Shown: positions 1-8,550 of the stretch, piece by piece
Numbering within the stretch: the stretch's first letter is position 1
Layout of the letters: every line of letters starts with the position of its first letter
From: JADHUC01 sp964617665
Lineage (GTDB): Bacteria > Planctomycetota > Planctomycetia > Pirellulales > Pirellulaceae
Length of the DNA: 18,415 nt
Assembly: GCA_964617665.1 (NCBI GenBank)
Contig: CAZUAH010000273.1
Location: 1-18,415 of the forward strand
Direction: 5' to 3'
Translations under genes and position numbers: made by a program
Notes under the pieces: model-generated
What the model saw: only the letters and a program-made list of their open reading frames with translations
Databases searched by the model: none
What the model was told of the DNA's origin: nothing

Positions 1-5
1 GAGAC

Positions 6-2009
6 ATGACAAAGCTAAACACGCTCCGCAGCCAACTCGCATCGCTTCGTCGCTGGCGAGCGTTCGTACGCCGCACGACGGCGTTGGCGGCACCGCTGAC
101 CGCGGTGTTGTGGATACTGGCTGTCATCTTTGCACTTGACGTCGCGTTCGAAATGGATGTCGCCCAACGGTTGATCGTTATGGCCGTCGGCGTCGGCGCC
201 ATGGTTTGGGCCTATGCTCGATACTCGATCCCTCTGCTGGGAGTCCGAGAAACCGATACGGAAATGGCCTTGATGGTGGAGAAGCAGCAGCGGATCAACA
301 GCGATTTGGTCGCGTCGCTGCAATTCGAATCGCCTGAGGCCGCCGAATGGGGCTCGCCACAACTAGAAGATGCGGTAATCGAACGCGTTGCCGGCATAAG
401 CCGTGATTTGGACGTTTTCGAGGGATTCTCGCGCGAGCAAATGGCCCGTCGAATGTTCCTACTGCTGGTCACCGCCGCAGTGATCGGGGCGATTGTGTAC
501 GCGTTTCCCGAGTTTGCGCGGACGTTCACAAGCCGCCTAATGCTCGGCGCCAAACATTATCCCTCGGCGACGAAGATCGAACACGTCATTGTCAACAATC
601 GTTCCGTCCTGCTACGGAACCGCGATGGTAGCTCGCCGATGGATGCCAAGAGTCCCGAGGGTCATCCCCTGTCGTTTCTCGTGCGCTGCTCCGGACAACT
701 TCCGGACCGTGGCAAGGCCCGATTGCGATCGGCGGTTGGGCGTAAGCGTCCTGTGGAGCTTGAACGGCTGACGCTCAACCAACGGCAAAGTCGGTTGGAG
801 GACACGGCGGCTCGAATCCGGACAGCCATTCAGGATCGTGACGTCGACACGACGGGCCCATGGAATCGCGAGATCGTGACTCTCCTTCGTTTCGATGCTC
901 CAAACGCGGCCGCTCTTGTCGAGCAAACAGTCGAGGATCCAGCAAAGCTTGTACAAGCTGCTGACCGCATCGACGAACTGCTTTCCTCCTGGCCTGGAGA
1001 TGCAGGGGACACAGCCATCTACGTCGGCCGGCTTACCCGGTTAGTGGACACGATTACGTACCAATTGTACCTCGGCGACGCATGGACCGACCCGGCCGAA
1101 GTGGAGATGATCCCGCTGCCCGTGATCGAACCGAGACTGACGCCCGTGGCCCCGGACTACGCAAAGGCGGCAGCCACGGTCGACGTCGATCCAAGCGTGC
1201 GCCACCTATCAGTGCTCGAAGGATCTGAGGTGAAAGTATCCGTCGAGTGCACGAACAAGAAGCGACTGACCAGTGCCTGGCTTATAGTGACCAGCGAGGA
1301 AGAGCCTCATCGGTACTCACTGTCACAGCAGGATAGCGAGGGATTCGTATGGTCGCTGGATAACGGTGAGACACCATTTTCGCAAGTGACTCGCGAAATC
1401 CGCTTCGAAATCCAAGTGACAGACGAAGACGATCTGCACCTCGAGGCACCGATCCGTGGCTATATCCGCATCAAGGCGGATCGTCCTCCCTATTGCGAGG
1501 TGCAAATGCTGTATACTGCCGTCCATCCAACGAATTCTAAGCAAGTTCGCGTTTGGTGTCGCTCCAAGGATGATTACGGTGTGGCTAGGGAGTCGCTGTT
1601 ATTGCGTGTAGAGCGGGTACGTGACGACGACAGGGAGGAAGGGACAGATACTCAACGGACGTATGATCTTACCAAAGGAGAGTTGCCCGCAGTCGCCCCA
1701 AAACAAGACAGATTGCCTGAGAAGAATCTGGCTAAGAGCGGCTTCATTCCCTACGAACTCGACCTGTCGTCCCTATCGCTCAGAGTTGGCGATAGACTAT
1801 CAATTGCGCTGCAGGCCGTCGACTATCGCGGCGAGATGCCGGGGGCGGTGTACCAGAGCGACGCGAAGGTCCTTGAAGTGGGCGGGATGAATGATGAACT
1901 CTATACAGGCTGGAAAAAGGGTGAGAGTATAATAGTCGAGGGAATGGAGTTGGAGGAAGGTGTCAAGAGGGCTTTGTCGGAGATCTTCGATATTGGAGAG
2001 CCGAAATGA
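6..2009 (+). CDS. DUF4175-like membrane protein, N-terminal half of a split pair
   Basis: 667 residues. Three hydrophobic segments lie near residues 25-46, 54-72 and 150-168; the rest is a mostly beta-rich extracytoplasmic region. The distal part has a 'DDYGV' motif (nucleotides about 1570-1585), followed near the end by a 'LDLSSLSLRVGDRLSIALQA' segment. This order of N-terminal TMs, beta domain and a DDYG(V/L) element is what I associate with bacterial DUF4175-type proteins found near MoxR/DUF58/BatA genes. The usual long coiled-coil and C-terminal parts are missing here, and the next gene supplies them. The stop overlaps the next start by 4 nt (ATGA), so translational coupling is likely. 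The ATG at 6 has a GAGA just upstream, but only 5 nt of leader are visible, so an upstream operon gene and a different true start cannot be excluded. Molecular function is unknown; family assignment is moderate. Confidence 0.8.
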   Translation: MTKLNTLRSQLASLRRWRAFVRRTTALAAPLTAVLWILAVIFALDVAFEMDVAQRLIVMAVGVGAMVWAYARYSIPLLGVRETDTEMALMVEKQQRINSDLVASLQFESPEAAEWGSPQLEDAVIERVAGISRDLDVFEGFSREQMARRMFLLLVTAAVIGAIVYAFPEFARTFTSRLMLGAKHYPSATKIEHVIVNNRSVLLRNRDGSSPMDAKSPEGHPLSFLVRCSGQLPDRGKARLRSAVGRKRPVELERLTLNQRQSRLEDTAARIRTAIQDRDVDTTGPWNREIVTLLRFDAPNAAALVEQTVEDPAKLVQAADRIDELLSSWPGDAGDTAIYVGRLTRLVDTITYQLYLGDAWTDPAEVEMIPLPVIEPRLTPVAPDYAKAAATVDVDPSVRHLSVLEGSEVKVSVECTNKKRLTSAWLIVTSEEEPHRYSLSQQDSEGFVWSLDNGETPFSQVTREIRFEIQVTDEDDLHLEAPIRGYIRIKADRPPYCEVQMLYTAVHPTNSKQVRVWCRSKDDYGVARESLLLRVERVRDDDREEGTDTQRTYDLTKGELPAVAPKQDRLPEKNLAKSGFIPYELDLSSLSLRVGDRLSIALQAVDYRGEMPGAVYQSDAKVLEVGGMNDELYTGWKKGESIIVEGMELEEGVKRALSEIFDIGEPK

Positions 2010-5000
2010 ACTGGATTCGGGTGTTTGCACTGTTGCTGGGAGGAGCAGCCCTATCGTTCGTCGCGATGACGGCAAGTGTCTCATTAGCGCGGGAGGGCGG
2101 CCGCCCTGAAGAACTGCAGCAGAAGGCGCGTGTTGTAGTGCGCGGTCTGGTGACCAATATTCTTGATATCCAACTCTGTCAATTGGAGGAAAACGGGTTG
2201 GAGGATCAAGAAATATACCAAGATATTAAGGACATGAAGTCCAATATCGACGGCCTCGTAGAAGAAGAGATGCAAAGCGTCGTCGCGCTTCTGGTCAAAG
2301 CACAGGAGGGCGCAAAGGATGAACGGCTTGCCCATTTCAACCAGGCTCGTGCTGAAATCCGAGAAATTGTCGTTGCCCTGATGGCGGAACGGCAGAAACT
2401 GCTCCGGCGGCTGCAGATGGCCCGCATCGCCGCGCAGGTTCGCCAATTGATTGCCATGGAAACACGGGCAATGAATACGACGAAGTCGCTGCCCGAAAGA
2501 TCTGACGAGGAACGAGAAGAGACCGCATTGAACGTGATCGAGGATCAGCGCGACGTGAAGTCCTTGTTCTTGGTCTTGGTCGAGACATTGGTCGACGTGA
2601 GCACCTGGGGCGGCCACGTTGGGGCCGGTGCCGCGGATGGCCTGCGGATTCTGAAGGCTGCCCAGGTGGGCATCGAGTTGGATAACGCCGGCAAGTACTT
2701 GGAAGCCAGCCAGTTTCCGGATGCAGCGAAGAGTCAAAAGGCGGTAATCAAAGGGCTAAAGGCACTGCTGGAGAAGATCGAGGAAACGCAGGGGCTGATC
2801 AGTTCGGACCGCGAAGAGGCTTTGAAGATGGTCCGCGAATTGCTCGAAAAGCAGGAGGAGGTTCGCGAGGAGGTTCGAGAGACGGAAGAACTCACGGAAG
2901 AGTCGGTCGAGGAGATGGTGGAAGAGCAAGCAGAGATCCACAAGTCGATAGGAGACTTGGCGGAAATGATGGATCAGATGCCGGCCGCTGAACCGCTGCT
3001 GGAGCAGGCCAAGGCAGCCGCCTACGAAGCGGCCGCTCAATTGTTCGAGGAGAACAAGGAAGAGACCCTCTCCGAGCAAACGACCGTGATCGGCAGCTTG
3101 GCCGAGATTGAAGAACAATTGAAACACGCTATCGAACAAGAGCGGACGGACCAAAGTGCCGAGGAGCTTGCCGAGCAGGTCGAACAACTGAAGGAACTGA
3201 AGGAACAACTTGAGAAGATCGCCGAACAACAATCGGAGGTCGCGGAAGCCGCAGCAGAGAAGCCCGCCGAGGCCCACAAACAAGAGCAGGCAGTCGCCGA
3301 AGCCCTGGAAGACGCTACCGAAGCGGCCACGGAAGAGACCGATGATTTGCCGGGTGTGATCGAGTCGCGATTGGCCGATGCCGAGGAAGCTGTGGCCGAA
3401 GCCGAGGAGACACTCGCGGATGCCTCGACGGAAATGGCCGAGGAACGCGAAGAAGCGGCTGCCAGCGCCGAGGATGCGATCCAACAGGCTCTAGCGGAGA
3501 CCGAAGCCCAGTTGGCCGACACGGAACGCCGCCAAATGGCTGTCGAAATTGGCGAACTGGCTCGTGCCGCTGAAGCCCTGGAACGAGCCGCCGCAAGCGA
3601 ACGCGAAATCGCCGAAGCGGCGAGCGAGGCCGCGGAAAGTGAGGGATTCTCAGAAGAACAAATCGAGGAATTCTCGGGAGAACAGGAGTCGGTACAGGAA
3701 GTCGCCGAGAAGATCGCCGAGGGCGTCGAATCGGCCGTTCCGGAAGTAGCCCAACAACTGAACGAGGCGGCGGAGCCGATCGGAGACGTTTCAGAAGGTC
3801 TGGCGGCGGCAAGCGAATCGCCTGGCGAGCCGTCCAAACCGATGGCCAACCAAGTCGCACAGTCGGCCGAGAACGCTGCGGAGGCTCTTGAGCAAGCCGC
3901 CGCCGCGTTGCGCGAACATGTGCAACAGACGGCTGAAGACCTGGTGGGGCTGGCGGACGAACAACTTGAGGAAGTTGCCGAGGTGCAGGACCCGGTCGGA
4001 CAAGCGATGGCGGAGGCCGACAGCACGCGGGCCGAAACTCTTGAACAGCTACAACAGGCATTGGACGCAGTCCAGGAAGCTCAAGCACAGCAGGAGCGCG
4101 CCGCTGGTCGCGCAGAGGCAGCAGATGCGGCCGAGTTCGCGGAACAAGTGGCTGATGCTGCGGCGCAACAGGCCGAAGCGTCCAACGCTGCGGAAGAACT
4201 CGCGCAGGGCAAGGCGAACACACCGCTGGATGCCGCCACCCAACAGCAGGAGGTTGCCGAAGCGGCCGCGGAGCTAGCCGAACAGGCCGATGGCGAGATG
4301 GCCGAGGCATTGCAGGAAGCGGCTGCAGCGGCCGCGGAAGCCGCCAAGGAAACAATTGGCGGTAATCCCAACCGTGCCGAGGCCGCACGACAAGCGGCCG
4401 AAGAAGCCTTGGCCGAAGCACAAGAAGCCGCCAACCAGGCAGCGGAGGAAGCATCACAAGCGCCGCCCGGCGAACCGGATGCCGAAGCTCAAGAACGTGT
4501 AGGCGAGAAAACCGAAGAGGCTGCAGAGTTGGCGGGTGACGCCGCGCCTGAAGCAACCGAGAACCTGGGCGAGGCACAGGAGCAGTCGCAGACGGCTGAA
4601 CAGGCTATCGAGTCGGGCGACGCGGAGGCGACCGAGGCGGCCCAAGAGGCCACGGGCGAAGCGCTGGCCCAGGCGGAAGAGCAGTTGCAGGAAGCCGTCA
4701 ATGAAATGGCTGGCCAACAAGGAGAGGAACTCGCGCAGCAAGCCGAGGAGACGGGCGAAATGGCCGAACAAGCGTCCGGGGTCAGCCCCGACGCCGCGGC
4801 GGCATTGCGAGGAGCGGAGGAGGCCGCTGAGCAGGGTGCCGAGAGCGCGGAAGAAAGCCCGAGCGAGGCGGTCGCTGCCGGCGAGGAGGTCCAGCGTGGT
4901 TTGGAGCGTGCCGCCGCCAGTCTGGAGGCTCGCGAACAGCAGATCGCACGAGACCGGGACATCGCGGATGCTATTGCCGAATTGGCTGAAGAGCAGCAAG

Positions 5001-6046
5001 AGGCTCGCGAGGAGATCGGCGAACAGGCCGAGGCATTGGAGCAAATGGCGGAGGCCGATAGTGGCGACACACCACCCGCAGACGAACCTTCGGGCGAGGG
5101 CGAACCGATGGGTGAAAGCCAACCGGCTGGAGATAGCCAACCGTCATCAGAACAGATCGCAGCGGCCCAAGCTCTCCAGGACGCCACTGAGCAATTCGCT
5201 CAGGCACAGCGTGCCATGGGGCAAGGAGCTGTGGAGATCTCGGACCAGGAGGAGGTTGCCAACGAGCCAATTCGCGAGGGGCTGGAAGCCGCATCCGAAT
5301 TGGAGATGGGGTTTGACGAGCCAATGGAAGAATTGCCATTGGCCGGAGAACCGCTTGGCCCCCTCGAAGAATTGCCGATGGGCGAAGGGCAGCCGGCCGG
5401 CGAAGCAATGCCAGTCGAGGGTCAACCGACCGGTGAAGGCCAGCCGGTAGCCCAAGGCGAACCGGCCGGCGAGATGCAACCCGCCGCCTCGAGTGAACCA
5501 GCCGGCGAAGGCCAGCCTATGCCTCCCGGCCAAGGACAGCCAGCCCCTTCACAAGCCGAACTCGGTACCGGCTTCGTGCCTGAATCGCCGGAAGTGACCG
5601 CGGCGCAAATCGCCGGATCGCAGGCCATGGCCGAGGCGGCCGAGACTCTGGCTCAGGCCCAGATGGCCAGCCAGCCTCAGGGGCAGACTCCGGCAACAGA
5701 CCAAGCTCAGAGCCAAGTTCCCGGCCAACCTCAACCGGCCGAACAGCCGAAACCTGGGCCTAGTTCGTCTATTGCTTCCGCAGGCGGCGTTTCCGTCGCT
5801 GGCGATTCTTCCGAAAACCAGGCGACGCCCGAAAACCCGCTGGAACTTCAACCGCCCGCGGATGGAGACAGCCGCACCGCGGACAGCGACGAGGACGCGG
5901 ACGCAAAGGAACGCAAGTTCAGAGAAGAACCTTGGTTTGCCAAGTTGCCACCTGAGTTGCGAAACGCGATCCGTGCCCGGGCTCGCAACCGAGCCCCGAG
6001 AGGATACGAAGAGCGATTGCGCCGGTACTTTGAAAGCATTGATTGA
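2006..6046 (+). CDS. Secreted giant Ala/Glu/Gln-rich coiled-coil protein
   Basis: 1346 residues. The N-terminus is a Sec signal peptide: Arg5, a hydrophobic core, then small residues, with likely cleavage around residue 28. Residues about 30-230 look helical. About 240-1000 are highly repetitive Ala/Glu/Gln sequence (runs such as AEEA, AEQA, EEAA) expected to form a very long coiled coil. About 1015-1190 turn Pro/Gly/Glu/Gln-rich with short GEGQP-type repeats. The last 40 residues become ordered again, with 'WFAKLPPELRNAIRARA' and 'PRGYEERLRRYF', a C-terminal signature I associate with planctomycete DUF4175-like proteins. GGAG at 1995-1998 lies 7 nt before the ATG, and the start overlaps the previous gene. 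Inference: an extracytoplasmic scaffold or spacer anchored with the upstream membrane protein and served by MoxR. Low complexity makes repeat expansion likely and homology searches unreliable. Confidence 0.85.
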   Translation: MNWIRVFALLLGGAALSFVAMTASVSLAREGGRPEELQQKARVVVRGLVTNILDIQLCQLEENGLEDQEIYQDIKDMKSNIDGLVEEEMQSVVALLVKAQEGAKDERLAHFNQARAEIREIVVALMAERQKLLRRLQMARIAAQVRQLIAMETRAMNTTKSLPERSDEEREETALNVIEDQRDVKSLFLVLVETLVDVSTWGGHVGAGAADGLRILKAAQVGIELDNAGKYLEASQFPDAAKSQKAVIKGLKALLEKIEETQGLISSDREEALKMVRELLEKQEEVREEVRETEELTEESVEEMVEEQAEIHKSIGDLAEMMDQMPAAEPLLEQAKAAAYEAAAQLFEENKEETLSEQTTVIGSLAEIEEQLKHAIEQERTDQSAEELAEQVEQLKELKEQLEKIAEQQSEVAEAAAEKPAEAHKQEQAVAEALEDATEAATEETDDLPGVIESRLADAEEAVAEAEETLADASTEMAEEREEAAASAEDAIQQALAETEAQLADTERRQMAVEIGELARAAEALERAAASEREIAEAASEAAESEGFSEEQIEEFSGEQESVQEVAEKIAEGVESAVPEVAQQLNEAAEPIGDVSEGLAAASESPGEPSKPMANQVAQSAENAAEALEQAAAALREHVQQTAEDLVGLADEQLEEVAEVQDPVGQAMAEADSTRAETLEQLQQALDAVQEAQAQQERAAGRAEAADAAEFAEQVADAAAQQAEASNAAEELAQGKANTPLDAATQQQEVAEAAAELAEQADGEMAEALQEAAAAAAEAAKETIGGNPNRAEAARQAAEEALAEAQEAANQAAEEASQAPPGEPDAEAQERVGEKTEEAAELAGDAAPEATENLGEAQEQSQTAEQAIESGDAEATEAAQEATGEALAQAEEQLQEAVNEMAGQQGEELAQQAEETGEMAEQASGVSPDAAAALRGAEEAAEQGAESAEESPSEAVAAGEEVQRGLERAAASLEAREQQIARDRDIADAIAELAEEQQEAREEIGEQAEALEQMAEADSGDTPPADEPSGEGEPMGESQPAGDSQPSSEQIAAAQALQDATEQFAQAQRAMGQGAVEISDQEEVANEPIREGLEAASELEMGFDEPMEELPLAGEPLGPLEELPMGEGQPAGEAMPVEGQPTGEGQPVAQGEPAGEMQPAASSEPAGEGQPMPPGQGQPAPSQAELGTGFVPESPEVTAAQIAGSQAMAEAAETLAQAQMASQPQGQTPATDQAQSQVPGQPQPAEQPKPGPSSSIASAGGVSVAGDSSENQATPENPLELQPPADGDSRTADSDEDADAKERKFREEPWFAKLPPELRNAIRARARNRAPRGYEERLRRYFESID
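5341..5560 (+). repeat. GEGQP-type short peptide repeats inside the coiled-coil gene
   Basis: This part of the 1346-residue protein is a degenerate tandem array of roughly 6-10 residue units such as GEGQPAGE, VEGQPTGE, AQGEPAGE and AGEGQP. At the DNA level, words like 'ggcgaaggccagcc' recur. A shorter block of the same kind (GEGEPMGESQPAGDSQP) lies near 5093-5140. It probably forms an extended, disordered linker between the coiled coil and the conserved C-terminal segment. Copy number may vary between strains. Confidence 0.65.
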
Positions 6047-6064
6047 CACATAACAAGAAGCCTC

Positions 6065-6069
6065 GGAGA
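6065..6069 (+). promoter_or_regulatory. Shine-Dalgarno that fixes the moxR start
   Basis: GGAGA lies 9 nt before the ATG at 6079. The longest open frame begins with a TTG at 6043 that overlaps the previous stop and has no such site. The ATG is therefore the better start, and the product loses 12 poorly conserved residues. Confidence 0.65.
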
Positions 6070-6078
6070 CCATTTCAC

Positions 6079-7110
6079 ATGACCGACGAGAATATCAACC
6101 AAGACGACATGGCTGCAGTCGAACGCTGCAAAGAAGGCTACCAACGGATACGCGATGAATTGGCTAAGGTGATTGTTGGTCAAGATGAAGTGATCGAGCA
6201 AGTGCTGATCACCATGTTCTCTCGCGGTCACGCCCTTCTGGAAGGCGTGCCGGGGCTGGCCAAAACACTGCTGATCAGCTCGCTGGCCGAGTCAATCCAC
6301 CTGACGTTCAAGCGTATCCAGTTCACGCCGGACTTGATGCCCAGCGACATCACGGGTGCCGAAGTGATCCAGGAGGATCAGGATACGCACGAGCGGGCCT
6401 ACAAGTTCCTGCCCGGTCCCATCTTCGCCAACATGATCCTGGCCGACGAAATCAATCGAACGCCGCCAAAGACGCAGGCCGCCATGCTGGAAGCGATGCA
6501 GGAGCGTCAAGTAAGCGCTGGCGGACAGATGCACGCTTTGCCAGCGCCGTTCTTTGTGCTGGCCACACAAAACCCTCTGGAACAGGAAGGTACCTATCCG
6601 CTGCCGGAGGCGCAATTAGACCGTTTCTTGCTGTACATCAGGGTCGACTATCCGAGCGGCGCTGAGGAATGGGAAATCGCCAGACGTGTGACCATTGGCG
6701 GATTGGGCGAGATTCAGGCGTGTATGTCGGGCGAGGAGATCATCGAGTTGCAGAAGCTGGTCACTCGCGTGCCAGTTGCGGATCAGGTGCTTGGCTATGC
6801 CTGGGCGCTGGTTCGTGCCTCGCGCCCCGGAACGCCGGAGGCGCCGGAGTTCGTGAACAAGTGGGTTAACTGGGGAGCCGGTCCACGAGGTGTGCTGACG
6901 CTGGTCACTTGTGCCAAGGCGCGAGCGATTCTGTACGGACGGTATCACGCTACTGCCGCTGATGTGCAGGCGGTTGCCAAACCCGCGCTTCGGCACCGTA
7001 TCGCCGGAAACTACTCGGCACAAGCCAACAACATCGGCAGTGAACAGTTGATTGAGATGCTGATGGAAGCAGTACCGGCAGACAAGCACTACGAGAAACC
7101 AGCGGCCTAA
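6079..7110 (+). CDS. moxR: MoxR-family AAA+ ATPase
   Basis: 343 residues, normal length for the family. MoxR proteins are ATP-driven chaperones that usually remodel or activate von Willebrand A-domain partners, often in envelope assembly or stress clusters. Visible motifs: Walker A GVPGLAKT (residues 56-63), Walker B LADEINR with Asp123-Glu124, the typical 'TPPKTQAAMLEAMQE' helix after it, sensor-1 ATQNPLEQEG (from 152), and the family signature LPEAQLDRF (165-173). All catalytic motifs are intact. It follows the secreted coiled-coil gene by 32 nt and should be on the same transcript. The usual DUF58 and vWA partners are not downstream, so if present they lie upstream of the window. The start is taken at the ATG with GGAGA rather than the TTG at 6043. 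Confidence 0.95.
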   Translation: MTDENINQDDMAAVERCKEGYQRIRDELAKVIVGQDEVIEQVLITMFSRGHALLEGVPGLAKTLLISSLAESIHLTFKRIQFTPDLMPSDITGAEVIQEDQDTHERAYKFLPGPIFANMILADEINRTPPKTQAAMLEAMQERQVSAGGQMHALPAPFFVLATQNPLEQEGTYPLPEAQLDRFLLYIRVDYPSGAEEWEIARRVTIGGLGEIQACMSGEEIIELQKLVTRVPVADQVLGYAWALVRASRPGTPEAPEFVNKWVNWGAGPRGVLTLVTCAKARAILYGRYHATAADVQAVAKPALRHRIAGNYSAQANNIGSEQLIEMLMEAVPADKHYEKPAA

Positions 7111-7164
7111 CTTGTGGCGAGAGGGGCCATTTTCGTAGTATAGATGGTCTAACAGCGAGATGTA

Positions 7165-7234
7165 GGCGGGAGCCGAATCCCCTTCGTCTTGTTGTCAATG
7201 CATACTCCCGCCGGTCACTGTGATAGAGTGACCG
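7165..7234. promoter_or_regulatory. Two abutting inverted repeats between moxR and the propeller gene
   Basis: GGCGGGAG (7165-7172) pairs perfectly with CTCCCGCC (7205-7212) over a 32-nt loop. Next to it, CGGTCACT (7212-7219) pairs perfectly with AGTGACCG (7227-7234) over a 7-nt loop. The second hairpin is followed by TCCCTT rather than a clean U-tract. It may end the moxR transcript, act as an operator, or form a structured leader for the propeller gene, whose ATG is about 40 nt further on. I cannot place a promoter with confidence in this 165-nt gap. Confidence 0.45.
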
Positions 7235-7264
7235 TCCCTTCAATGTCCCCAGCCGGTTCAATAC

Positions 7265-7269
7265 GGAGG
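7265..7269 (+). promoter_or_regulatory. Shine-Dalgarno of the propeller gene
   Basis: GGAGG lies 6 nt before the ATG at 7276, and a hydrophobic export signal follows at once. This selects 7276 over the upstream TTG (7189) and ATG (7198) in the same frame, which would bury the signal peptide behind a polar extension. Confidence 0.75.
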
Positions 7270-7275
7270 CAGAAT

Positions 7276-8457
7276 ATGTGTCGGCTACTTTGGCATAGCG
7301 TGTTGGTTGTAATGTTGTGCGCGGCGGCGTGCGCGCCGGGTATAACAGAAGATGAATCGGCTTCTTCAGGTTCATCGGACGCTACGGCGGTTGCTGCGCC
7401 GAAGCCCACCGAACTGAAGGGCGATTGGCCGCTTTTCCGCGGTGATGCGTGCTCAACGGGTGTGGCTAAGAGCGGTTTGCCGGACAAGTTGGAAGAGGTG
7501 TGGAAGTTCACGGTCGAGAAGGGGGCTTTCGAAGGTACTCCTGCCATCGTCGACGGTGTTGTGTACATCGGCGATCTGGACGGCAAAGTGTATGCGTTGG
7601 ATCTTAAGGATGGAACGAAGAAGTGGGAATACGAGACCGAAAGCCGCTTCATCGCGTCGCCCGCCGTGCGTGATGGGCTCGTATACATCGGCGACTACGA
7701 TGGGTTCTTCTACTGCCTGAGCACCGCTGATGGCAAGCTGCAATGGGACCACGAAACCGAGGCAGAGATCGACTCGAGTGCGAACTTCTTCGGCGACAAT
7801 GTCTTGGTCGGCTCGCAGGATGCCACTCTCTACTGCCTGAATGCGAAAAGCGGCGAATTGGTCTGGAAGCATGCCATCGAAGACCAGATCCGTTGCACGC
7901 CCACGATCGTTGAAGGCCGCTGCTTCCTGGCTGGCTGCGATGGTCAATTGCACGTTGTGGAATTGACCAAAGGTGAGGAGGTGGCCAGCGTCGAAATCCA
8001 AGCTCCCACGGGCGTCACCCCGGCTGCCGTGGGTGACCGAGTCTATTTTGGAACCGAGGGCGCGGCGTTCTTTTGCGTCGACTGGCGGAAGGCCGAAGTG
8101 GCGTGGACATTCAGTGAAGACGACGGCCAACCGTTTCGCAGTTGCCCCGCGGCTACGAGGAGCCAAGTCGTGGTGGGTGGCCGCAACAAGCGAGTCCACG
8201 CGTTGAACCCAAAGACGGGCGAGGAACTCTGGAGCTTCGCCGCCAAATCGCGATTCGATTCGTCGCCTGTGATCGTCGGCGACCGCGTGTTCGCGGCCGC
8301 GGCCGACGGTCGGCTGTACGCCTTGGACCTGAAATCGGGCAAAGAGCTGTGGCAGTATGAATCTGGCGGCGGATACACCGGTTCACCGGCCGTTGCCGAC
8401 GGCCGTTTGGTCATTGCCAACGACGACGGTGTGGTTTATTGTTTTGGTGAGAAGTAA
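7276..8457 (+). CDS. PQQ/BamB-like eight-blade beta-propeller, probable lipoprotein
   Basis: 393 residues. The N-terminus has an Arg, a hydrophobic core and then CAAAC (Cys15, Cys19), followed by a Ser/Asp/Glu-rich linker. This looks like a lipoprotein signal with Cys19 as probable lipid site, although the lipobox (AAA-C) is not ideal. The rest is a series of about eight PQQ-type repeats of roughly 40 residues, each with a pattern like VYIGDLDGKVYALDLKDG followed by a Trp strand (KKWEYE, LVWKHA, ELWSFA, ELWQYE). Such propellers serve as BamB-like assembly scaffolds or as quinoprotein domains. No dehydrogenase catalytic region is present and the length fits a stand-alone propeller, so a protein-binding role at the outer membrane or periplasm is more likely than enzymatic activity. 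The partner is unknown. Confidence 0.9.
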   Translation: MCRLLWHSVLVVMLCAAACAPGITEDESASSGSSDATAVAAPKPTELKGDWPLFRGDACSTGVAKSGLPDKLEEVWKFTVEKGAFEGTPAIVDGVVYIGDLDGKVYALDLKDGTKKWEYETESRFIASPAVRDGLVYIGDYDGFFYCLSTADGKLQWDHETEAEIDSSANFFGDNVLVGSQDATLYCLNAKSGELVWKHAIEDQIRCTPTIVEGRCFLAGCDGQLHVVELTKGEEVASVEIQAPTGVTPAAVGDRVYFGTEGAAFFCVDWRKAEVAWTFSEDDGQPFRSCPAATRSQVVVGGRNKRVHALNPKTGEELWSFAAKSRFDSSPVIVGDRVFAAAADGRLYALDLKSGKELWQYESGGGYTGSPAVADGRLVIANDDGVVYCFGEK

Positions 8458-8466
8458 CGACAAGAC

Positions 8467-8547
8467 ATGTCCACCGTCGACCAAGAGTCGAGTTTACCCG
8501 GTGTGCCTGGTCATTCTGGAGTGCGAGTGGGCGCGTTGTTTGACTAA
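8467..8547 (+). CDS. Possible 26-residue leader ORF before the GcvH-like gene
   Basis: An ATG at 8467 opens a 26-codon frame (MSTVDQESSL...VGALFD) that fills almost the whole gap between two genes. Its TAA ends 3 nt before the next ATG. No strong Shine-Dalgarno precedes it, and I recognise no family. The fit between stop and downstream start could allow translational coupling, since the downstream gene also lacks a clear ribosome site. It may equally be chance. Confidence 0.2.
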   Translation: MSTVDQESSLPGVPGHSGVRVGALFD

Positions 8548-8550
8548 AAT

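Noticed and set aside
2756..5533. Many long antisense open frames opposite the coiled-coil gene, up to 420 codons (e.g. 3315-4577 minus).
   Set aside because: They are compositional shadows of Ala/Glu/Gln codons. Their translations are Ser/Ala-, Leu/Phe- or Arg/Pro-rich low-complexity text with no domain, while the plus frame has a signal peptide, ribosome site and conserved C-terminus.
5093..5560. Possible CRISPR or tandem DNA array in the repeat-rich part of the coiled-coil gene.
   Set aside because: Repeats are short, degenerate, in frame and without unique spacers; they encode a GEGQP-type peptide linker.
7189..7275. N-terminal extension of the propeller protein from a TTG start.
   Set aside because: The extension is polar, overlaps the inverted-repeat region and precedes the signal peptide; the ATG at 7276 has a well-spaced GGAGG.
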